Source: an uncultured Porphyromonadaceae bacterium
Lineage (GTDB): Bacteria; Bacteroidota; Bacteroidia; Bacteroidales; Muribaculaceae
Direction: 5' to 3'
Assembly (NCBI GenBank): GCA_945873625.1
Contig: CAMCDS010000012.1
Coordinates: 1-61,388, forward strand
Length of the DNA stretch: 61,388 nt
Shown: in pieces, positions 1 to 9,696 of the stretch
How positions within the stretch are numbered: the stretch's first letter is position 1
How the letters are laid out: every line of letters starts with the position of its first letter
The notes under the pieces: generated by a model
What the model was told of the DNA's origin: nothing
Database searches by the model: none
The model's input: only the letters and a program-made list of their open reading frames with translations
Position numbers and translations under genes: made by a program

Positions 1-2
1 CG

Positions 3-1577
3 GGACACGCCGACTTCGGCGGCGAGGTGGAGCGCGTGCTCAACATGGCCGACGGATGTCTGCTCCTTGTCGACGCCTTCGAAGGCCCGATGCCTCAGAC
101 CCGATTCGTGCTCCAGAAGGCTATACAGATGGGGCTGAAACCCGTAGTGGTAATCAACAAGGTCGACAAGCCCAACTGTCGTCCCGACGAGGTGAACGAA
201 ATGGTGTTTGACCTCATGTTCAACCTCAACGCCACAGAAGACCAGCTCGACTTCCCCACTATCTACGGCTCGGCAAAGCAGAACTGGATGAGCGCCGACT
301 GGAGGAAACCTGCATCCGACATCACGGCCGCCCTCGATGCAATAATCAAGTATATCCCGGCCCCCACAAGGCTCGAAGGAGACCCGCAGATGCTTATCAC
401 GAGCCTCGACTTCAGCAACTATGTGGGCCGCATAGCCGTAGGCCGCGTGCACCGCGGCACTCTCCGCGAAGGAATGGAAATTGCCCTCTGCAAGAAAGAC
501 GGATCCGTGAGCCGGCAGAAAATCAAGGAGCTCCACACGTTTGAAGGGATGGGACGCAAGAAAGTGCAGGAAGTGAGCAGCGGCGACATCTGCGCCATCG
601 TAGGTCTCGACGGATTTGAAATCGGCGACACCGTTTCGATTGTCGACAAGCCCGAGCCGCTTCCCCGGATAGCCATCGACGAGCCGACCATGTCGATGAC
701 ATTCACCATCAACGACTCCCCCTTCTTCGGCAAAGACGGCAAATACGTTACCTCGCGCCACATTGCCGACCGCCTCGAGCGCGAACTCGACCGCAACCTC
801 GCCCTCCGCGTAAAGAAAGCCGACTCGGAAGACAAGTGGACCGTATTCGGACGCGGAGTGCTCCATCTCTCGATCCTGATCGAGACCATGCGTCGCGAAG
901 GGTATGAGCTGCAGGTGGGACAGCCACAGGTAATCATCAAGGAAATCGACGGAGTGAAATGCGAGCCTGTGGAGTCGCTCACCATCAACGTTCCGGAGGA
1001 ATACTCGTCGAAAGTGATCGACATGGTTACCCGCCGCAAAGGTGAGATAGCGGCCATGGAGACGCAGAACGAACGCATCAACATCGAATTCACCATCCCC
1101 TCGCGCGGAATCATCGGCCTGCGCAACAACGTGCTCACCGGGACCGCCGGAGAGGCCATAATGGCTCACCGCTTCCTCGAATATCAGCCCTGGAAAGGCG
1201 AAATCGAACGCCGCACCAACGGCTCGCTCATAGCCATGGAGGCCGGCACGGCCTACGCTTACGCCATCGACAAGCTACAGGACAGAGGCAAATTCTTCAT
1301 CTTCCCCCAGGAAGATGTCTATGCCGGACAGGTGGTAGGAGAGAACGCCAAAGACAACGACATCGTGGTCAACGTTACCAAATCGAAGAAGCTCACCAAC
1401 ATGCGTGCCAGCGGAGCCGACGACAAGGCGCGCATCGTGCCCCCGGTGGTATTCTCGCTCGAAGAGGCCCTGGAATACATCAAGGAAGACGAATACGTCG
1501 AGGTAACCCCCAACCATCTGCGTCTCCGCAAGATCATCCTCGACGAAAACGAGCGCAAGCGCGCCAACCGCAGCTGA
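3..1577 (+). CDS. typA: Translational GTPase TypA/BipA, 5'-truncated by window edge
   Basis: Ribosome-associated GTPase of the EF-G/LepA superfamily, involved in large-subunit assembly and stress adaptation in the cytoplasm. The frame is already open at base 3 and enters inside the G3 motif (GHADF), so about 75-80 N-terminal residues, including the P-loop, lie outside the window. G4 (NKVD) is visible near fragment residue 50. It is followed by the beta-barrel domain II, EF-G-like domains III and V, and the TypA-specific C-terminal domain with a basic tail. Length plus the missing part matches the usual ~600 residues. It converges on rplQ across a 640-base intergenic region. Confidence 0.96.
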   Translation, partial: GHADFGGEVERVLNMADGCLLLVDAFEGPMPQTRFVLQKAIQMGLKPVVVINKVDKPNCRPDEVNEMVFDLMFNLNATEDQLDFPTIYGSAKQNWMSADWRKPASDITAALDAIIKYIPAPTRLEGDPQMLITSLDFSNYVGRIAVGRVHRGTLREGMEIALCKKDGSVSRQKIKELHTFEGMGRKKVQEVSSGDICAIVGLDGFEIGDTVSIVDKPEPLPRIAIDEPTMSMTFTINDSPFFGKDGKYVTSRHIADRLERELDRNLALRVKKADSEDKWTVFGRGVLHLSILIETMRREGYELQVGQPQVIIKEIDGVKCEPVESLTINVPEEYSSKVIDMVTRRKGEIAAMETQNERINIEFTIPSRGIIGLRNNVLTGTAGEAIMAHRFLEYQPWKGEIERRTNGSLIAMEAGTAYAYAIDKLQDRGKFFIFPQEDVYAGQVVGENAKDNDIVVNVTKSKKLTNMRASGADDKARIVPPVVFSLEEALEYIKEDEYVEVTPNHLRLRKIILDENERKRANRS

Positions 1578-1640
1578 CCCGCCCCTCCCGCCGGCCGCAG
1601 CTCGCCCTTCCTCCCCCTCGCCCGCTGCCATGACAATAAA

Positions 1641-1671
1641 AGAGCCATGCATACCCGATGCATGGCCCTTT
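1641..1671. terminator. Bidirectional hairpin terminator after typA
   Basis: A perfect 9-bp stem (GCCATGCAT 1644-1652, ATGCATGGC 1658-1666) has a 5-base loop. On the plus strand it is followed by CCCTTT and can end typA. On the minus strand it is followed by TCTTTTATTG, a better U-tract, so it can also stop leftward transcription. Confidence 0.75.
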
Positions 1672-1848
1672 CCATATTCTTCCGGCTTCTCCCCCGAAGC
1701 CCTGCAAAAGCATCTCCACCGCTTCCCCACGAGAGCCCTTCTCGGAGCCTTTCCCCGAAGGGGGCCGCTTCTGCCGTTCAGTGAAGCGACATTCATGTCG
1801 CGCCCCTCCCCGTCTATCTGATGAGAATGAACCCGCGTGCATGGCCGC
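1641..1848 (-). ncRNA. Candidate small RNA, ~200 nt, minus strand
   Basis: On the minus strand a -7-like box (TATCTTTAT, 1862-1854) lies about 190 bases before a hairpin followed by a U-rich tract (1666-1641). The interval has no coding signal. It folds into several local stems: GCGACATGAATGTCGC (1801-1786), a CCCC-TTCG-GGGG-type loop near 1765, and a GGCTTC/GAAGCC stem near 1690. No -33 TTTG sits at the right distance, so the promoter half of the evidence is weak. I do not recognise a known RNA family. Confidence 0.3.
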
Positions 1849-2156
1849 GCGTTATAAAGATACAACGGGCTGAGATTCCGGCGGGCGCACGACCCGGCGA
1901 GGAAAGCTCCCACTCCCGGAATCAGGCTCCGGCCCGTTTTAGGTCGAAAACATAGAATCTACATAGTCGTTGCGGATTTTCCGCATGACCGCAGACTGCA
2001 AAGAGCAAGGTCCCTGACAGCGCGAAGCTGCTTGCAACAACTACACTCCGATGTCTGCCGGCCAAACCGACAAACACTCAGCGATGCGCCCCTTGACCGG
2101 GGGCGCAAGCTATTTTCAGGCCTCCCGACCAAAACAAACGCACGCGGGCGGAGATA

Positions 2157-2193
2157 GAAAAGCGCGGCCGCCGGTTGAACACCGGAGCCGCGC
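2157..2193 (-). terminator. Rho-independent terminator of the ribosomal super-operon
   Basis: Read on the minus strand, GCGCGGC (2193 side) pairs with GCCGCGC (2168-2162). An inner CCGGT/ACCGG stem extends it, and TTTTCT follows directly. It lies just past the rplQ stop codon and closes the long r-protein transcript. Confidence 0.9.
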
Positions 2194-2216
2194 CTTCTCT
2201 ATGGAAAGGTTGGGAT

Positions 2217-2687
2217 TTACTCTGCTGCAGGAGCCTCGGCTGCGGGAGCCTCGGCGGGAGCTGCTTTCTTGCGACGCGAACGGCGGGTGGCCTTTGCCTT
2301 CTTCTCTCCCTTGCCTTCGAGCATAGCCTCGTTGAAGTCTACGAGCTCGATCATGCACATCTCGGCGTTGTCGCCAAGACGGTGGCCGGTCTTGAGAATA
2401 CGGGTATAGCCGCCGGGACGGTCGGCAATCTTCTCGGCAACCACGCCGAAAAGTTCCTTCACTGCCTCCTTGTTCTGGAGGTAGCTGAACACGAGGCGAC
2501 GGTTCTGCATGTCGTCCTTCTTCGAGCGGTTGATCAGCGGCTCGCAATACATGCGGAGGGCTTTCGCCTTGGCCAGTGTCGTGAAAATCCGCTTGTGGAG
2601 GATAAGGGAGATCGTGAGGTTGGAGAGAAGCGCCTCGCGATGAGCCTTCTTACGACCCAGGTGGTTGAATTTTTTATTATGTCTCAT
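2217..2687 (-). CDS. rplQ: 50S ribosomal protein L17 (bL17)
   Basis: Last gene of the alpha operon; bL17 binds 23S rRNA near the exit-tunnel side of the large subunit. The 156-residue product opens with the family signature [12 protein letters not shown] and has the expected globular core to about residue 120. The rest is a Lys/Arg- then Ala/Pro/Glu-rich tail ([12 protein letters not shown]), longer than in Proteobacteria but usual in Bacteroidota. It starts 8 bases after the rpoA stop and is followed by a terminator. Confidence 0.98.
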   Translation of the reverse strand: MRHNKKFNHLGRKKAHREALLSNLTISLILHKRIFTTLAKAKALRMYCEPLINRSKKDDMQNRRLVFSYLQNKEAVKELFGVVAEKIADRPGGYTRILKTGHRLGDNAEMCMIELVDFNEAMLEGKGEKKAKATRRSRRKKAAPAEAPAAEAPAAE

Positions 2688-2695
2688 CGTCGAAT

Positions 2696-3694
2696 TTAAT
2701 CTTTGTCTAATTTATACTTGGATATGTCCATCCCGAAGGACAGGTTCATGCTTTCAAGCAGGTTGTCGAGTTCCGTAAGCGATTTACGTCCGAAGTTGCG
2801 GAATTTCAGGAGGTCGTTCTTGTTGAATCCCACAAGCTCGCCGAGCGTCTCCACTTCGGCGCTCTTCAGGCAGTTGAGCGCTCTGACTGAGAGCGGCATG
2901 TCTGAGAGCTTGCTCTTGAGGAGCTGTCGCATGTGGAGCACTTCCTCGTCGAATTCCTCGCCTGCCGGGTCGGCGGGCTGCTCGAGGGTCATCTTGTCAT
3001 CGCTGAAGAGCATGAAGTGCTTGATCAGGATGTTGGCTGCCTCTTTGAGTGCGTCTTTCGGACTGATCGAGCCGTCGGTAGTTACCTCGATGAGAAGCTT
3101 CTCGTAGTCGGTCTTCTGCTCCACGCGGAAGTTGTCGACCGTATACTTGACGTTCTTTATCGGGGTATATATAGAGTCGATGGCTATCACGCTCGGGTCG
3201 GCTCCCTCAAGAAGCTCGCGGTTCTCGTCGGCCGGAACCCAGCCACGTCCGCGATTGATTGTGAATTCCAGCTGAAAGCTTGCCGAAGAATCCAGATGGC
3301 AGATCACCAGTTCGGGATTCAACACTTCAAACCCGCTGAGCACTTTACCCAAATCGCCGGCCTTGAACACATCTGTGCCCGAAACGTTTACAATAGCTTT
3401 CTCAGTGTCGTTGTCCTCCACTGTCTGCTTGAATCGAACTTGTTTGAGGTTCAGGATGATGTTGGTGACATCCTCCTTCACCCCCGGGATAGTGTCAAGC
3501 TCGTGGGCCACGCCGTCGATTCTGATCGAACAGATAGCGTAACCGCCGAGCGACGAGAGCAGTATGCGGCGCAGCGCGTTGCCGACCGTCTGCCCGTATC
3601 CCGGCTCCAGAGGACGGAACTCAAACTTTCCGAAAGAGTTCGTCTCCTCCAGCATTATTACCTTTTCGGGCTTCTGAAATGCTAAAATAGGCAT
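2696..3694 (-). CDS. rpoA: DNA-directed RNA polymerase subunit alpha
   Basis: 332 residues, the standard length. The N-terminal dimerisation and assembly domain (about residues 1-235) carries the conserved stretch [14 protein letters not shown]. After an acidic linker, the C-terminal domain with helix-hairpin-helix residues ([19 protein letters not shown]) can contact promoter DNA and regulators. It sits between rpsD (14-base gap) and rplQ, the classical alpha-operon position that couples polymerase and ribosome synthesis. Confidence 0.99.
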   Translation of the reverse strand: MPILAFQKPEKVIMLEETNSFGKFEFRPLEPGYGQTVGNALRRILLSSLGGYAICSIRIDGVAHELDTIPGVKEDVTNIILNLKQVRFKQTVEDNDTEKAIVNVSGTDVFKAGDLGKVLSGFEVLNPELVICHLDSSASFQLEFTINRGRGWVPADENRELLEGADPSVIAIDSIYTPIKNVKYTVDNFRVEQKTDYEKLLIEVTTDGSISPKDALKEAANILIKHFMLFSDDKMTLEQPADPAGEEFDEEVLHMRQLLKSKLSDMPLSVRALNCLKSAEVETLGELVGFNKNDLLKFRNFGRKSLTELDNLLESMNLSFGMDISKYKLDKD

Positions 3695-3708
3695 GGGTTT
3701 ATCCTTTA

Positions 3709-4314
3709 TTATTTCGAATACAATTCTACAATCAGCTGCTCCTTGATGTTCTCAGGGATGTCTTCGCGCTGGGGAGTGTGCAGGAATTTGCCGCCCTTCA
3801 CGCTTTCGTCCCATTCGATCCAGGGATACTTGCTGTGGTTGAAGCCGGCCAGGCAGTCGGCGATCACCTCGAGCGATTTCGATTTCTCGCGCACGGCCAC
3901 AACATCGCCGGCCTTCACACGGTAGGAGGGGATATTGACCACCTTGCCGTTGACGGTGATGTGCTTGTGGAGCACAAGCTGACGGGCTGCCGGACGGCTG
4001 GGTGCGATGCCCAGACGATAGACGATGTTGTCCAGACGGCTTTCGAGAAGCTGCAGGAGCACCTCGCCGGTGATACCCTTGGTGCGGGCGGCTGTCTCGA
4101 AGAGATTGCGGAACTGACGTTCGAGCACGCCGTAGGTGTATTTGGCTTTCTGCTTCTCACGGAGCTGCAGACCGTACTCCGATGTCTTGCGACGACGGTT
4201 GAGTCCGTGCTGTCCCGGCGGATAGTTCTTCTTTGCCAGAACCTTGTCCTCGCCATAGATGGCTTCCCCGAATTTACGGGCTATTTTTGTCTTTGGACCT
4301 GTATATCTTGCCAT
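3709..4314 (-). CDS. rpsD: 30S ribosomal protein S4 (uS4)
   Basis: 201 residues beginning [17 protein letters not shown]. The S4 RNA-binding domain ([28 protein letters not shown]) lies near residues 90-120. uS4 is a primary 16S binder that nucleates 30S assembly, and in many bacteria represses its own operon. Here a 206-base spacer with a strong predicted hairpin separates it from rpsK, an obvious place for such control. No zinc-binding Cys cluster is present in the N-terminal region. Confidence 0.98.
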   Translation of the reverse strand: MARYTGPKTKIARKFGEAIYGEDKVLAKKNYPPGQHGLNRRRKTSEYGLQLREKQKAKYTYGVLERQFRNLFETAARTKGITGEVLLQLLESRLDNIVYRLGIAPSRPAARQLVLHKHITVNGKVVNIPSYRVKAGDVVAVREKSKSLEVIADCLAGFNHSKYPWIEWDESVKGGKFLHTPQREDIPENIKEQLIVELYSK

Positions 4315-4520
4315 TGTTCTTATCTTTTTACTGTCGGTCTTCTTCAGGCCGGTTGCCTCAGCCCTTCCCCGCGGTGCAGCCGCGACCGTCTGAGAGGTAG
4401 GTGGGTTTCGGTTCGAGACCCCGACGGTCTATTATTTACCGTGGAGCTACGGCTTCGCGGCAACGCTTGCGATGCCTTGGCCGACCGACGCTTTTTTTCT
4501 TCTCGTTGTCTACTCGGAAA
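4315..4520 (-). promoter_or_regulatory. Structured leader between rpsK and rpsD
   Basis: A 206-base intercistronic gap in an operon with otherwise short spacers. On the minus strand GACCGTC (4429-4423) pairs with GACGGTC (4390-4384). Between them GGGTCTCG and CGAAACCC form a further stem with one mismatch. A role as an S4 autoregulatory site is inferred from position only; the sequence was not matched to a known leader family. Confidence 0.35.
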
Positions 4521-4910
4521 TTACACTCTTCTGCGTTTCGGAGGACGGCAGCCGTTGTGCGGCAGCGGAGTTACGTCGACAATCTCGACTACCTCGATGC
4601 CGGCACCATGCACGGTGCGGATTGCAGATTCACGTCCGTTGCCCGGTCCCTTGACGTAGGCCTTCACTTTGCGCAGGCCGAGGTCGTAGGCCACTTTGGC
4701 GCAGTCTTGAGCTGCCATCTGGGCAGCATACGGAGTGTTCTTTTTCGAGCCACGGAAGCCCATCTTGCCTGCCGACGACCAGGAGATAACCTGACCCTCG
4801 CTGTTGGCCAAGCAAACGATGATGTTGTTGAAAGAGGAGTGAACGTGAAGCTGGCCCATTGCATCGACCTTGACGTTTCTCTTCTTCGCTGCGACTGTCT
4901 TCTTTGCCAT
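4521..4910 (-). CDS. rpsK: 30S ribosomal protein S11 (uS11)
   Basis: 129 residues with the characteristic [19 protein letters not shown] strand region and C-terminal [13 protein letters not shown], which contacts the 16S platform and the mRNA exit channel. It lies 9 bases downstream of rpsM, and the long rpsD leader follows it. Confidence 0.98.
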   Translation of the reverse strand: MAKKTVAAKKRNVKVDAMGQLHVHSSFNNIIVCLANSEGQVISWSSAGKMGFRGSKKNTPYAAQMAAQDCAKVAYDLGLRKVKAYVKGPGNGRESAIRTVHGAGIEVVEIVDVTPLPHNGCRPPKRRRV

Positions 4911-4919
4911 ATTCTATGA

Positions 4920-5300
4920 TTATTTGGTAGCTTTCTTCTTGTTGGCGACTGTTTTCTTGCGGCCCTTGCGGGTACGCGCGTTGTTCTTCGTGCTCTGTCC
5001 GCGGACGGGCAGGCCGATGCGGTGACGGATGCCGCGATAGCAGCCGATATCCATCAGTCGCTTGATGTTGAGCTGGATCTCCGAGCGGAGGTCGCCCTCT
5101 ACCTTGAAGTTGGTTTGGATCACCTCACGCACTGCAGCTGCCTGCACGTCGGTCCAGTCTTTCACTTTGATGTCTTTGTCTACACCCGCCTTCTCGAGAA
5201 TTTTGTTGGCGGAGCTACGGCCAATGCCGAAGATGTAGGTCAAGGCTATTTCACCTCTCTTGTTTTGCGGCAAATCTACGCCGACGATTCTTACTGCCAT
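4920..5300 (-). CDS. rpsM: 30S ribosomal protein S13 (uS13)
   Basis: 126 residues beginning [17 protein letters not shown]. The helix-hairpin-helix region is followed by the basic C-terminal extension ([18 protein letters not shown]) that reaches toward tRNA and the central bridges of the ribosome. Spaced 35 bases from rpmJ and 9 from rpsK. Confidence 0.98.
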   Translation of the reverse strand: MAVRIVGVDLPQNKRGEIALTYIFGIGRSSANKILEKAGVDKDIKVKDWTDVQAAAVREVIQTNFKVEGDLRSEIQLNIKRLMDIGCYRGIRHRIGLPVRGQSTKNNARTRKGRKKTVANKKKATK

Positions 5301-5335
5301 TTCGTATGTTCGTAATGTTGCGCGTCCCGGCTATA

Positions 5336-5452
5336 TTAGCCCTGACGCTGTTTGAGTTTCGGGTTCTTCTTGTTGATTACGTACAATCTTCCTTTGCGGC
5401 GCACAATCTTACTGTCGGCGGTGCGCTTCTTGATTGATGCTCTTACTTTCAT
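5336..5452 (-). CDS. rpmJ: 50S ribosomal protein L36 (bL36)
   Basis: A 38-residue gene read directly from the minus strand: [20 protein letters not shown], continuing to [12 protein letters not shown] and TAA. It matches bL36 in size, charge and its infA-rpmJ-rpsM position. The four zinc-ligand residues (Cys/His) of the C+ form are absent, so this is the zinc-independent form, usually favoured when zinc is scarce. A zinc-binding paralogue elsewhere is possible but not visible here. Confidence 0.95.
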   Translation of the reverse strand: MKVRASIKKRTADSKIVRRKGRLYVINKKNPKLKQRQG

Positions 5453-5468
5453 ATCGTAGTGTTTCTTT

Positions 5469-5687
5469 TTATTTGTAGCGGAACGCTATCCTTCCTTTTG
5501 AAAGGTCGTAGGGCGACATCTCTACTTTCACCTTATCGCCGGGAAGAATCTTGATGTAGTGCATGCGCATCTTGCCCGAGATGTGGGCAGTGATCTCATG
5601 ACCGTTTTCGAGCTCTACCTTGAACATTGCGTTCGACAATGCCTCCAGTATCACTCCGTCTTGTTCGATTGCAGCTTGTTTTGCCAT
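5469..5687 (-). CDS. infA: Translation initiation factor IF-1
   Basis: 72 residues forming a single S1-like OB fold: [17 protein letters not shown], the RNA-contact stretch [17 protein letters not shown], and [22 protein letters not shown]-1 blocks the ribosomal A site and assists IF-2/IF-3 during initiation. It lies between map and rpmJ, the usual order in Bacteroidota. Confidence 0.98.
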   Translation of the reverse strand: MAKQAAIEQDGVILEALSNAMFKVELENGHEITAHISGKMRMHYIKILPGDKVKVEMSPYDLSKGRIAFRYK

Positions 5688-5777
5688 TGTTCGTCCTTTA
5701 TGTGTCGAATTTGGTTGCTTTTTCCGATTTCAATTCCGCCTGCGGCTCCCGGAGCAGCGCCCCGGTCTCTCCGCCGG

Positions 5778-6560
5778 TCAGATGTAACTTTCTCCCAACG
5801 CCTCCTTGATGTAGCTGAAAGTGGTGAGCACTTCCGGCTCTTCGCCGCGTATCGCTATCGTGTGCTCATAGTGGGCCGAGGGCTTCCTGTCGCGGGTGCG
5901 GCAGGTCCAGCCGTCGCTTCCGATCACTATGTTCTTGCTGCCGAGATTGATCATCGGCTCGATGGCGATACACATCCCGTCGCGGAGCACGGGGCCTATG
6001 CCTCGGCGTCCGTAGTTGGGCACCTCGGGCGACTCATGCATGCTCCGTCCGATGCCGTGGCCGCACATCTCACGCACTACACTGTAGCCACGGCGTTCGC
6101 AGTAGGTCTGCACGGCATTGCTGATGTCGCCTACGCGCTTTCCGGCGCGGGCGGCCTCAATCCCCTTGTAGAGCGATTCTTTGGTTACGGTGAGCAGCGT
6201 GCGGACTTCGTCGCTTATCTCCCCTACCGGGAAGGTGTAGCAGCTGTCGCCGTTGTAACCGTCGAGCTCCACCACAAGGTCGGTGCCCACTATGTCTCCC
6301 TCCTCAAGCACGTAGCCCGAGGGGAAACCGTGGACCACCGTCTCGTTGACTTCGATGCAGAGCGTTCCGGGGAAGCCCTGATAACCGAGACAGGCAGGTT
6401 TTCCGCCGTTGTCGAGAATAAATTCCCGGGCTATGGAGTCGAGCTTGCGCGTCGTGATGCCGGGTTTGATCCAGCGTGCCACTTCGCCAAGCGTGCGCGA
6501 CGTCAGCTCGGCTGCCGCACGCATCTTTTCCATTTCTTCTGCTGTCTTAACGTAAATCAT
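5778..6560 (-). CDS. map: Methionine aminopeptidase, type I
   Basis: Removes the initiator Met from nascent proteins. About 260 residues of pita-bread fold. Metal ligands are visible in context: GTDLVVELDGYNGDSCYTF (Asp pair), MCGHGIGRSMHE (His), AIEPMINLG (Glu) and the final AHYEHTIAI (Glu). The start at MIYVKTAEEMEKMRAA matches the family N-terminus; an ATG ten codons upstream is open but adds an atypical sequence. A GC-rich hairpin (6661-6691) separates it from secY. Confidence 0.97.
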   Translation of the reverse strand: MIYVKTAEEMEKMRAAAELTSRTLGEVARWIKPGITTRKLDSIAREFILDNGGKPACLGYQGFPGTLCIEVNETVVHGFPSGYVLEEGDIVGTDLVVELDGYNGDSCYTFPVGEISDEVRTLLTVTKESLYKGIEAARAGKRVGDISNAVQTYCERRGYSVVREMCGHGIGRSMHESPEVPNYGRRGIGPVLRDGMCIAIEPMINLGSKNIVIGSDGWTCRTRDRKPSAHYEHTIAIRGEEPEVLTTFSYIKEALGESYI

Positions 6561-6660
6561 CAGTTCTTGCGGATGTGTCGTCGGCTGCATCGAGCCGGGG
6601 GCGGGGTTGTCGGGATTTGTGAAAGTTTATTATTCGGTTTGACCTGAAGGGTGAGCCGTC

Positions 6661-6691
6661 GGCCTTTCTCCGCCTTTCGGGGAGAAAGGCC
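6661..6691 (-). repeat. Hairpin between secY and map
   Basis: A perfect 11-bp inverted repeat (GGCCTTTCTCC / GGAGAAAGGCC) with a 9-base loop lies in the 148-base secY-map spacer. There is no U-tract on the minus strand, so it looks like a processing or stabilising hairpin, not a terminator. Confidence 0.55.
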
Positions 6692-6708
6692 GCGCGGCGG
6701 AATATTCG

Positions 6709-8046
6709 TCAGAATGCGGAGCTGCCTGTGGTGCGGCCCTTGATGCGGCCGTCCTTCATCAGTCCATCATATTTGCGCATGAGCAGGTGGCCTTCGATAA
6801 TGCGGAGAGTGTCGAGGATGACACCTACGAGAATCAGAAGCGACGTTCCTCCGAAGAACGATGCGAAGCTGCGGTTCAGACCGCAGATGTGAGCGATTGC
6901 GGGGAGGATAGCCACGATGCCGAGGAAGATGGATCCGGGCAGGGTGATTCTCGACATTATCGAGTCAAGGTAATCGACGGTCGGCTTGCCGGGCTTCACG
7001 CCGGGGATGAAGCCGTTGTTGCGCTTCATCTCGTCGGCCATGTTGCCGGGATTGACCGTGATGGCGGTATAGAAATACGTGAAGGCCACGATCATCAGGA
7101 AGTAGATGGCGTTGTACCAGAAGCCGTACATGTCGGTGAGGGCACCGAAGAAACCTGTCTGGTTCTGGCTGAAGCCAACGAGCGTGATGGGGATGAACAT
7201 GATCGCCTGGGCGAAGATGATAGGCATCACGCCTGCTGCGTTGACCTTCAGAGGTATGTACTGGCGGGCGCCTCCATACTGCTTGTTGCCGACAATCTTC
7301 TTGGCATACTGCACAGGCACCTTGCGCGTTCCCTGCACGAGAAGCACGGCACCGGCGATGACAGCCAGAAGGATTACGATTTCAAGCAGGAATATCACGA
7401 GTCCGCCACCGGCCGAGTTCATCAGGCGTCCGGTGAACTCCTGAATGAATGCCTCGGGCAGACGGGCGATGATACCGATAAGGATGATGAACGAGATGCC
7501 GTTGCCTACACCCTTCTGGTCGATACGCTCTCCAAGCCACATGATGAACATCGAACCGGCTGCCAGGACGATGGTCATGTAGACGATAGTCCAGAAGCCC
7601 AGATCTACATAGCCACCTGCGGCCTGCACCTGATATTTCAGGTTCATGAGGTAAGCCGGGCCCTGGAGCACGAGGATGAACACAGTCAGATAGCGCGTGT
7701 ATTGATTCATTTTCATACGTCCGCTTTCACCCTCCTGCTGCATCTTCTTGAACTGGGGCAAAACCATGCCCAGAAGCTGGATGACAATCGATGCCGTGAT
7801 ATAGGGCATGATGCCGAGAGCGAAAATCGAGGCCTGCGAGAACGCACCGCCCGAGAACATATCGAGCAGCTGCATCAGGCCGTCAGACGTGAAATTCTTC
7901 AATGCCATGAGCTCGTCGGGGTTGATCCCGGGCAGCACTACATAGCACCCGAAGCGATAGATGATCACAAGCAGAAGGGTGATGCCAATCCGCTTGCGGA
8001 GGTCTTCCACGCTCCAGATATTTTTAATGTTTTGTGTAAATCCCAT
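6709..8046 (-). CDS. secY: Protein translocase subunit SecY
   Basis: Channel-forming inner-membrane subunit of the Sec translocon. 445 residues with about ten hydrophobic segments. The family signature MFSGGAFSQASIFALGIMPY (plug and TM2 region) is near residues 63-82. Cytoplasmic loops carry PVQYAKKIVGNKQYGG and the basic NNGFIPGVKPGKPT. It follows rplO by 10 bases, the conserved end of the spc operon. Confidence 0.99.
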   Translation of the reverse strand: MGFTQNIKNIWSVEDLRKRIGITLLLVIIYRFGCYVVLPGINPDELMALKNFTSDGLMQLLDMFSGGAFSQASIFALGIMPYITASIVIQLLGMVLPQFKKMQQEGESGRMKMNQYTRYLTVFILVLQGPAYLMNLKYQVQAAGGYVDLGFWTIVYMTIVLAAGSMFIMWLGERIDQKGVGNGISFIILIGIIARLPEAFIQEFTGRLMNSAGGGLVIFLLEIVILLAVIAGAVLLVQGTRKVPVQYAKKIVGNKQYGGARQYIPLKVNAAGVMPIIFAQAIMFIPITLVGFSQNQTGFFGALTDMYGFWYNAIYFLMIVAFTYFYTAITVNPGNMADEMKRNNGFIPGVKPGKPTVDYLDSIMSRITLPGSIFLGIVAILPAIAHICGLNRSFASFFGGTSLLILVGVILDTLRIIEGHLLMRKYDGLMKDGRIKGRTTGSSAF

Positions 8047-8056
8047 TGTTTATCGA

Positions 8057-8503
8057 TTATTTTTTGATGACTGTACCGCCGGCGGCTGTGATGGCTTCCT
8101 CAGCTTTCTTCGAGAAGGCGGGGGCCTCTACCTCGAGAGCACGTGTTATCGCGCCGTTGCCGAGAATCTTCACAAGCGCTTTCTTGGGCACGAGTCCGGC
8201 TGCGCGCAGGTCGTCAACCGTGATTCTGGTCAGGTTCTTTGCTTCGGCCAGAGCCTCGAGCGCGTCAAGGTTCAGAGCCTTGTATTCCACGCGGTTGATG
8301 TTCTTGAAGCCGAACTTGGGCAGGCGACGCTGCAGAGGCATCTGGCCACCCTCGAATCCTACCTTGTGCTTATAGCCCGAACGCGACTTGGCGCCCTTGT
8401 GGCCTCGCGTGGAGGTGCCGCCGTAGCCCGAGCCCGGACCGCGGCCGATTCGCTTGTTCTTCTTGTTGCTGCCTACGGCAGGCTGCAGATTATGTAATTC
8501 CAT
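8057..8503 (-). CDS. rplO: 50S ribosomal protein L15 (uL15)
   Basis: 148 residues starting MELHNLQPAVGSNKKNKRIG, with the Gly-rich N-terminal tail (GRGPGSGYGGTSTRGHKG) that threads into 23S rRNA. An upstream in-frame ATG would add 14 residues lacking family similarity, so the internal start is chosen. Located between rpmD and secY. Confidence 0.97.
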   Translation of the reverse strand: MELHNLQPAVGSNKKNKRIGRGPGSGYGGTSTRGHKGAKSRSGYKHKVGFEGGQMPLQRRLPKFGFKNINRVEYKALNLDALEALAEAKNLTRITVDDLRAAGLVPKKALVKILGNGAITRALEVEAPAFSKKAEEAITAAGGTVIKK

Positions 8504-8612
8504 TGTCTTTCCTTTTTGTTTGTTCCGGTTAGTCTCTTGTTTCATCCTCCCGGGCGGCTTCCCGCCGGTGCCGTGCCCCGCAGTTGTGAGGCCCGGCTCC
8601 CGGGAGCATGCA

Positions 8613-8795
8613 TCATTTCACTTCAGTAACTTCTACCAGATGGTGCACGGCCTTCACCATGCCGCGGATCGAGGGAGTGTCCTCTTTCACGACAGTGTGG
8701 TTCATCTTTCTGAGTCCGAGTGCGTCGAGCGTCCGCTTCTGCACCTGAGGGCAGTTGATGCGGCTCTTTATCTGCTTGATAGCTATTTTTGCCAT
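8613..8795 (-). CDS. rpmD: 50S ribosomal protein L30 (uL30)
   Basis: 60 residues (MAKIAIKQIKSRINCPQVQK), the normal size for this small ferredoxin-like-fold protein, in the canonical place between rpsE and rplO. The following 109-base spacer has GC-rich self-complementarity but no terminator. Confidence 0.97.
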   Translation of the reverse strand: MAKIAIKQIKSRINCPQVQKRTLDALGLRKMNHTVVKEDTPSIRGMVKAVHHLVEVTEVK

Positions 8796-8812
8796 TTCTC
8801 TGAGTCTCCTTT

Positions 8813-9331
8813 TTAGCCGTTAAACACTTTGTCTACGCTGATGCCACGGTTCTGAGCCACCTGTGCGGGGCTGCGCATCTCGTCGAGTGCGGCGATTGTG
8901 GCCTTCACGAGGTTGTGGGGGTTGGACGAGCCTTTCGACTTGGCGAGCACGTCGGTGATGCCGGCGCTCTCGAGCACTGCACGCATTGCACCGCCGGCCT
9001 TCACTCCGGTACCCTCGGAGGCGGGCTTCAGCAGGATGCGCGAGCCGCCGAACTTGGCGCTCTGCTCGTGGGGGATGGTGCCTTTGTGAATGGGAACGCG
9101 GATGAGGTTCTTCTTCGCAGTCTCCACGCCTTTGGCGATAGCGGCCTGCACCTCGTTGGCTTTGCCGAGACCCCAGCCGATCACGCCGTCCTCGTTGCCT
9201 ACCACTACGATGGCAGCGAAGCTGAAGGCGCGTCCGCCCTTGGTAACCTTGGTTACGCGGTTGATGGCAACCAGACGGTCTTTCAATTCAAGATCATTCG
9301 TCGATTTTACTCTGTTGTTTCTTTTTGCCAT
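8813..9331 (-). CDS. rpsE: 30S ribosomal protein S5 (uS5)
   Basis: 172 residues. The dsRBD-like N-terminal domain has [20 protein letters not shown], and the C-terminal domain includes [19 protein letters not shown]. uS5 lies at the mRNA entry side and affects decoding accuracy. It is 17 bases upstream of rpmD and 6 bases downstream of rplR. Confidence 0.98.
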   Translation of the reverse strand: MAKRNNRVKSTNDLELKDRLVAINRVTKVTKGGRAFSFAAIVVVGNEDGVIGWGLGKANEVQAAIAKGVETAKKNLIRVPIHKGTIPHEQSAKFGGSRILLKPASEGTGVKAGGAMRAVLESAGITDVLAKSKGSSNPHNLVKATIAALDEMRSPAQVAQNRGISVDKVFNG

Positions 9332-9337
9332 GATTTT

Positions 9338-9679
9338 TTAGAATTTAAGACCGGCCTTGCGGGCAGCATCGGCCAATGATTTTACTCTTCCGTGGAAAAG
9401 GTAGCCATTGCGGTCGAACACCACTTCCGTGATACCTTTCTCGATTGCCTTCTTGGCGATGGCCTCGCCTACTTTTGCGCTCTGCTCGGTCTTGTTGGCG
9501 GCTTCGATGCCTTTCGAGCTGGCTGCGCAAAGGGTGTTGCCGGCCAGGTCGTCGATCACCTGGACGTAGATACCCTTGTTGGAACGGAACACACTCATGC
9601 GCGGACGCTCAGGTGTGCCGGAGATTTTGCCGCGGATGCGGGTTTTGATCTTATTTCTTCTTGCTATCTTGGATACCAT
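9338..9679 (-). CDS. rplR: 50S ribosomal protein L18 (uL18)
   Basis: 113 residues: a basic N-terminus ([20 protein letters not shown]) and the 5S rRNA-binding core [20 protein letters not shown]. Together with L5 it anchors 5S rRNA in the central protuberance. Flanked by rplF and rpsE. Confidence 0.98.
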   Translation of the reverse strand: MVSKIARRNKIKTRIRGKISGTPERPRMSVFRSNKGIYVQVIDDLAGNTLCAASSKGIEAANKTEQSAKVGEAIAKKAIEKGITEVVFDRNGYLFHGRVKSLADAARKAGLKF

Positions 9680-9696
9680 GATTTGCCTTCTTTTAA

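Larger units (their letters stand above)
1578..2216. other. Convergent intergenic region typA/rplQ, rich in hairpins
   Basis: No convincing protein gene is seen in these 639 bases. The region contains the typA-side hairpin (1644-1666), a palindrome GCGACATTCATGTCGC at 1786-1801, a -7-like box on the minus strand at 1854-1862, a GC-rich stem-loop at 2086-2106 and the rplQ terminator at 2157-2193. Short reading frames on both strands look random. A minus-strand small RNA is possible and is listed separately. Confidence 0.6.

Noticed and set aside
1890..1920. GAGGAAAGCTCC resembles the conserved start region of RNase P RNA
   Set aside because: The rest of the bacterial RNase P signature (further conserved regions and the 3' pairing) is absent on either side.
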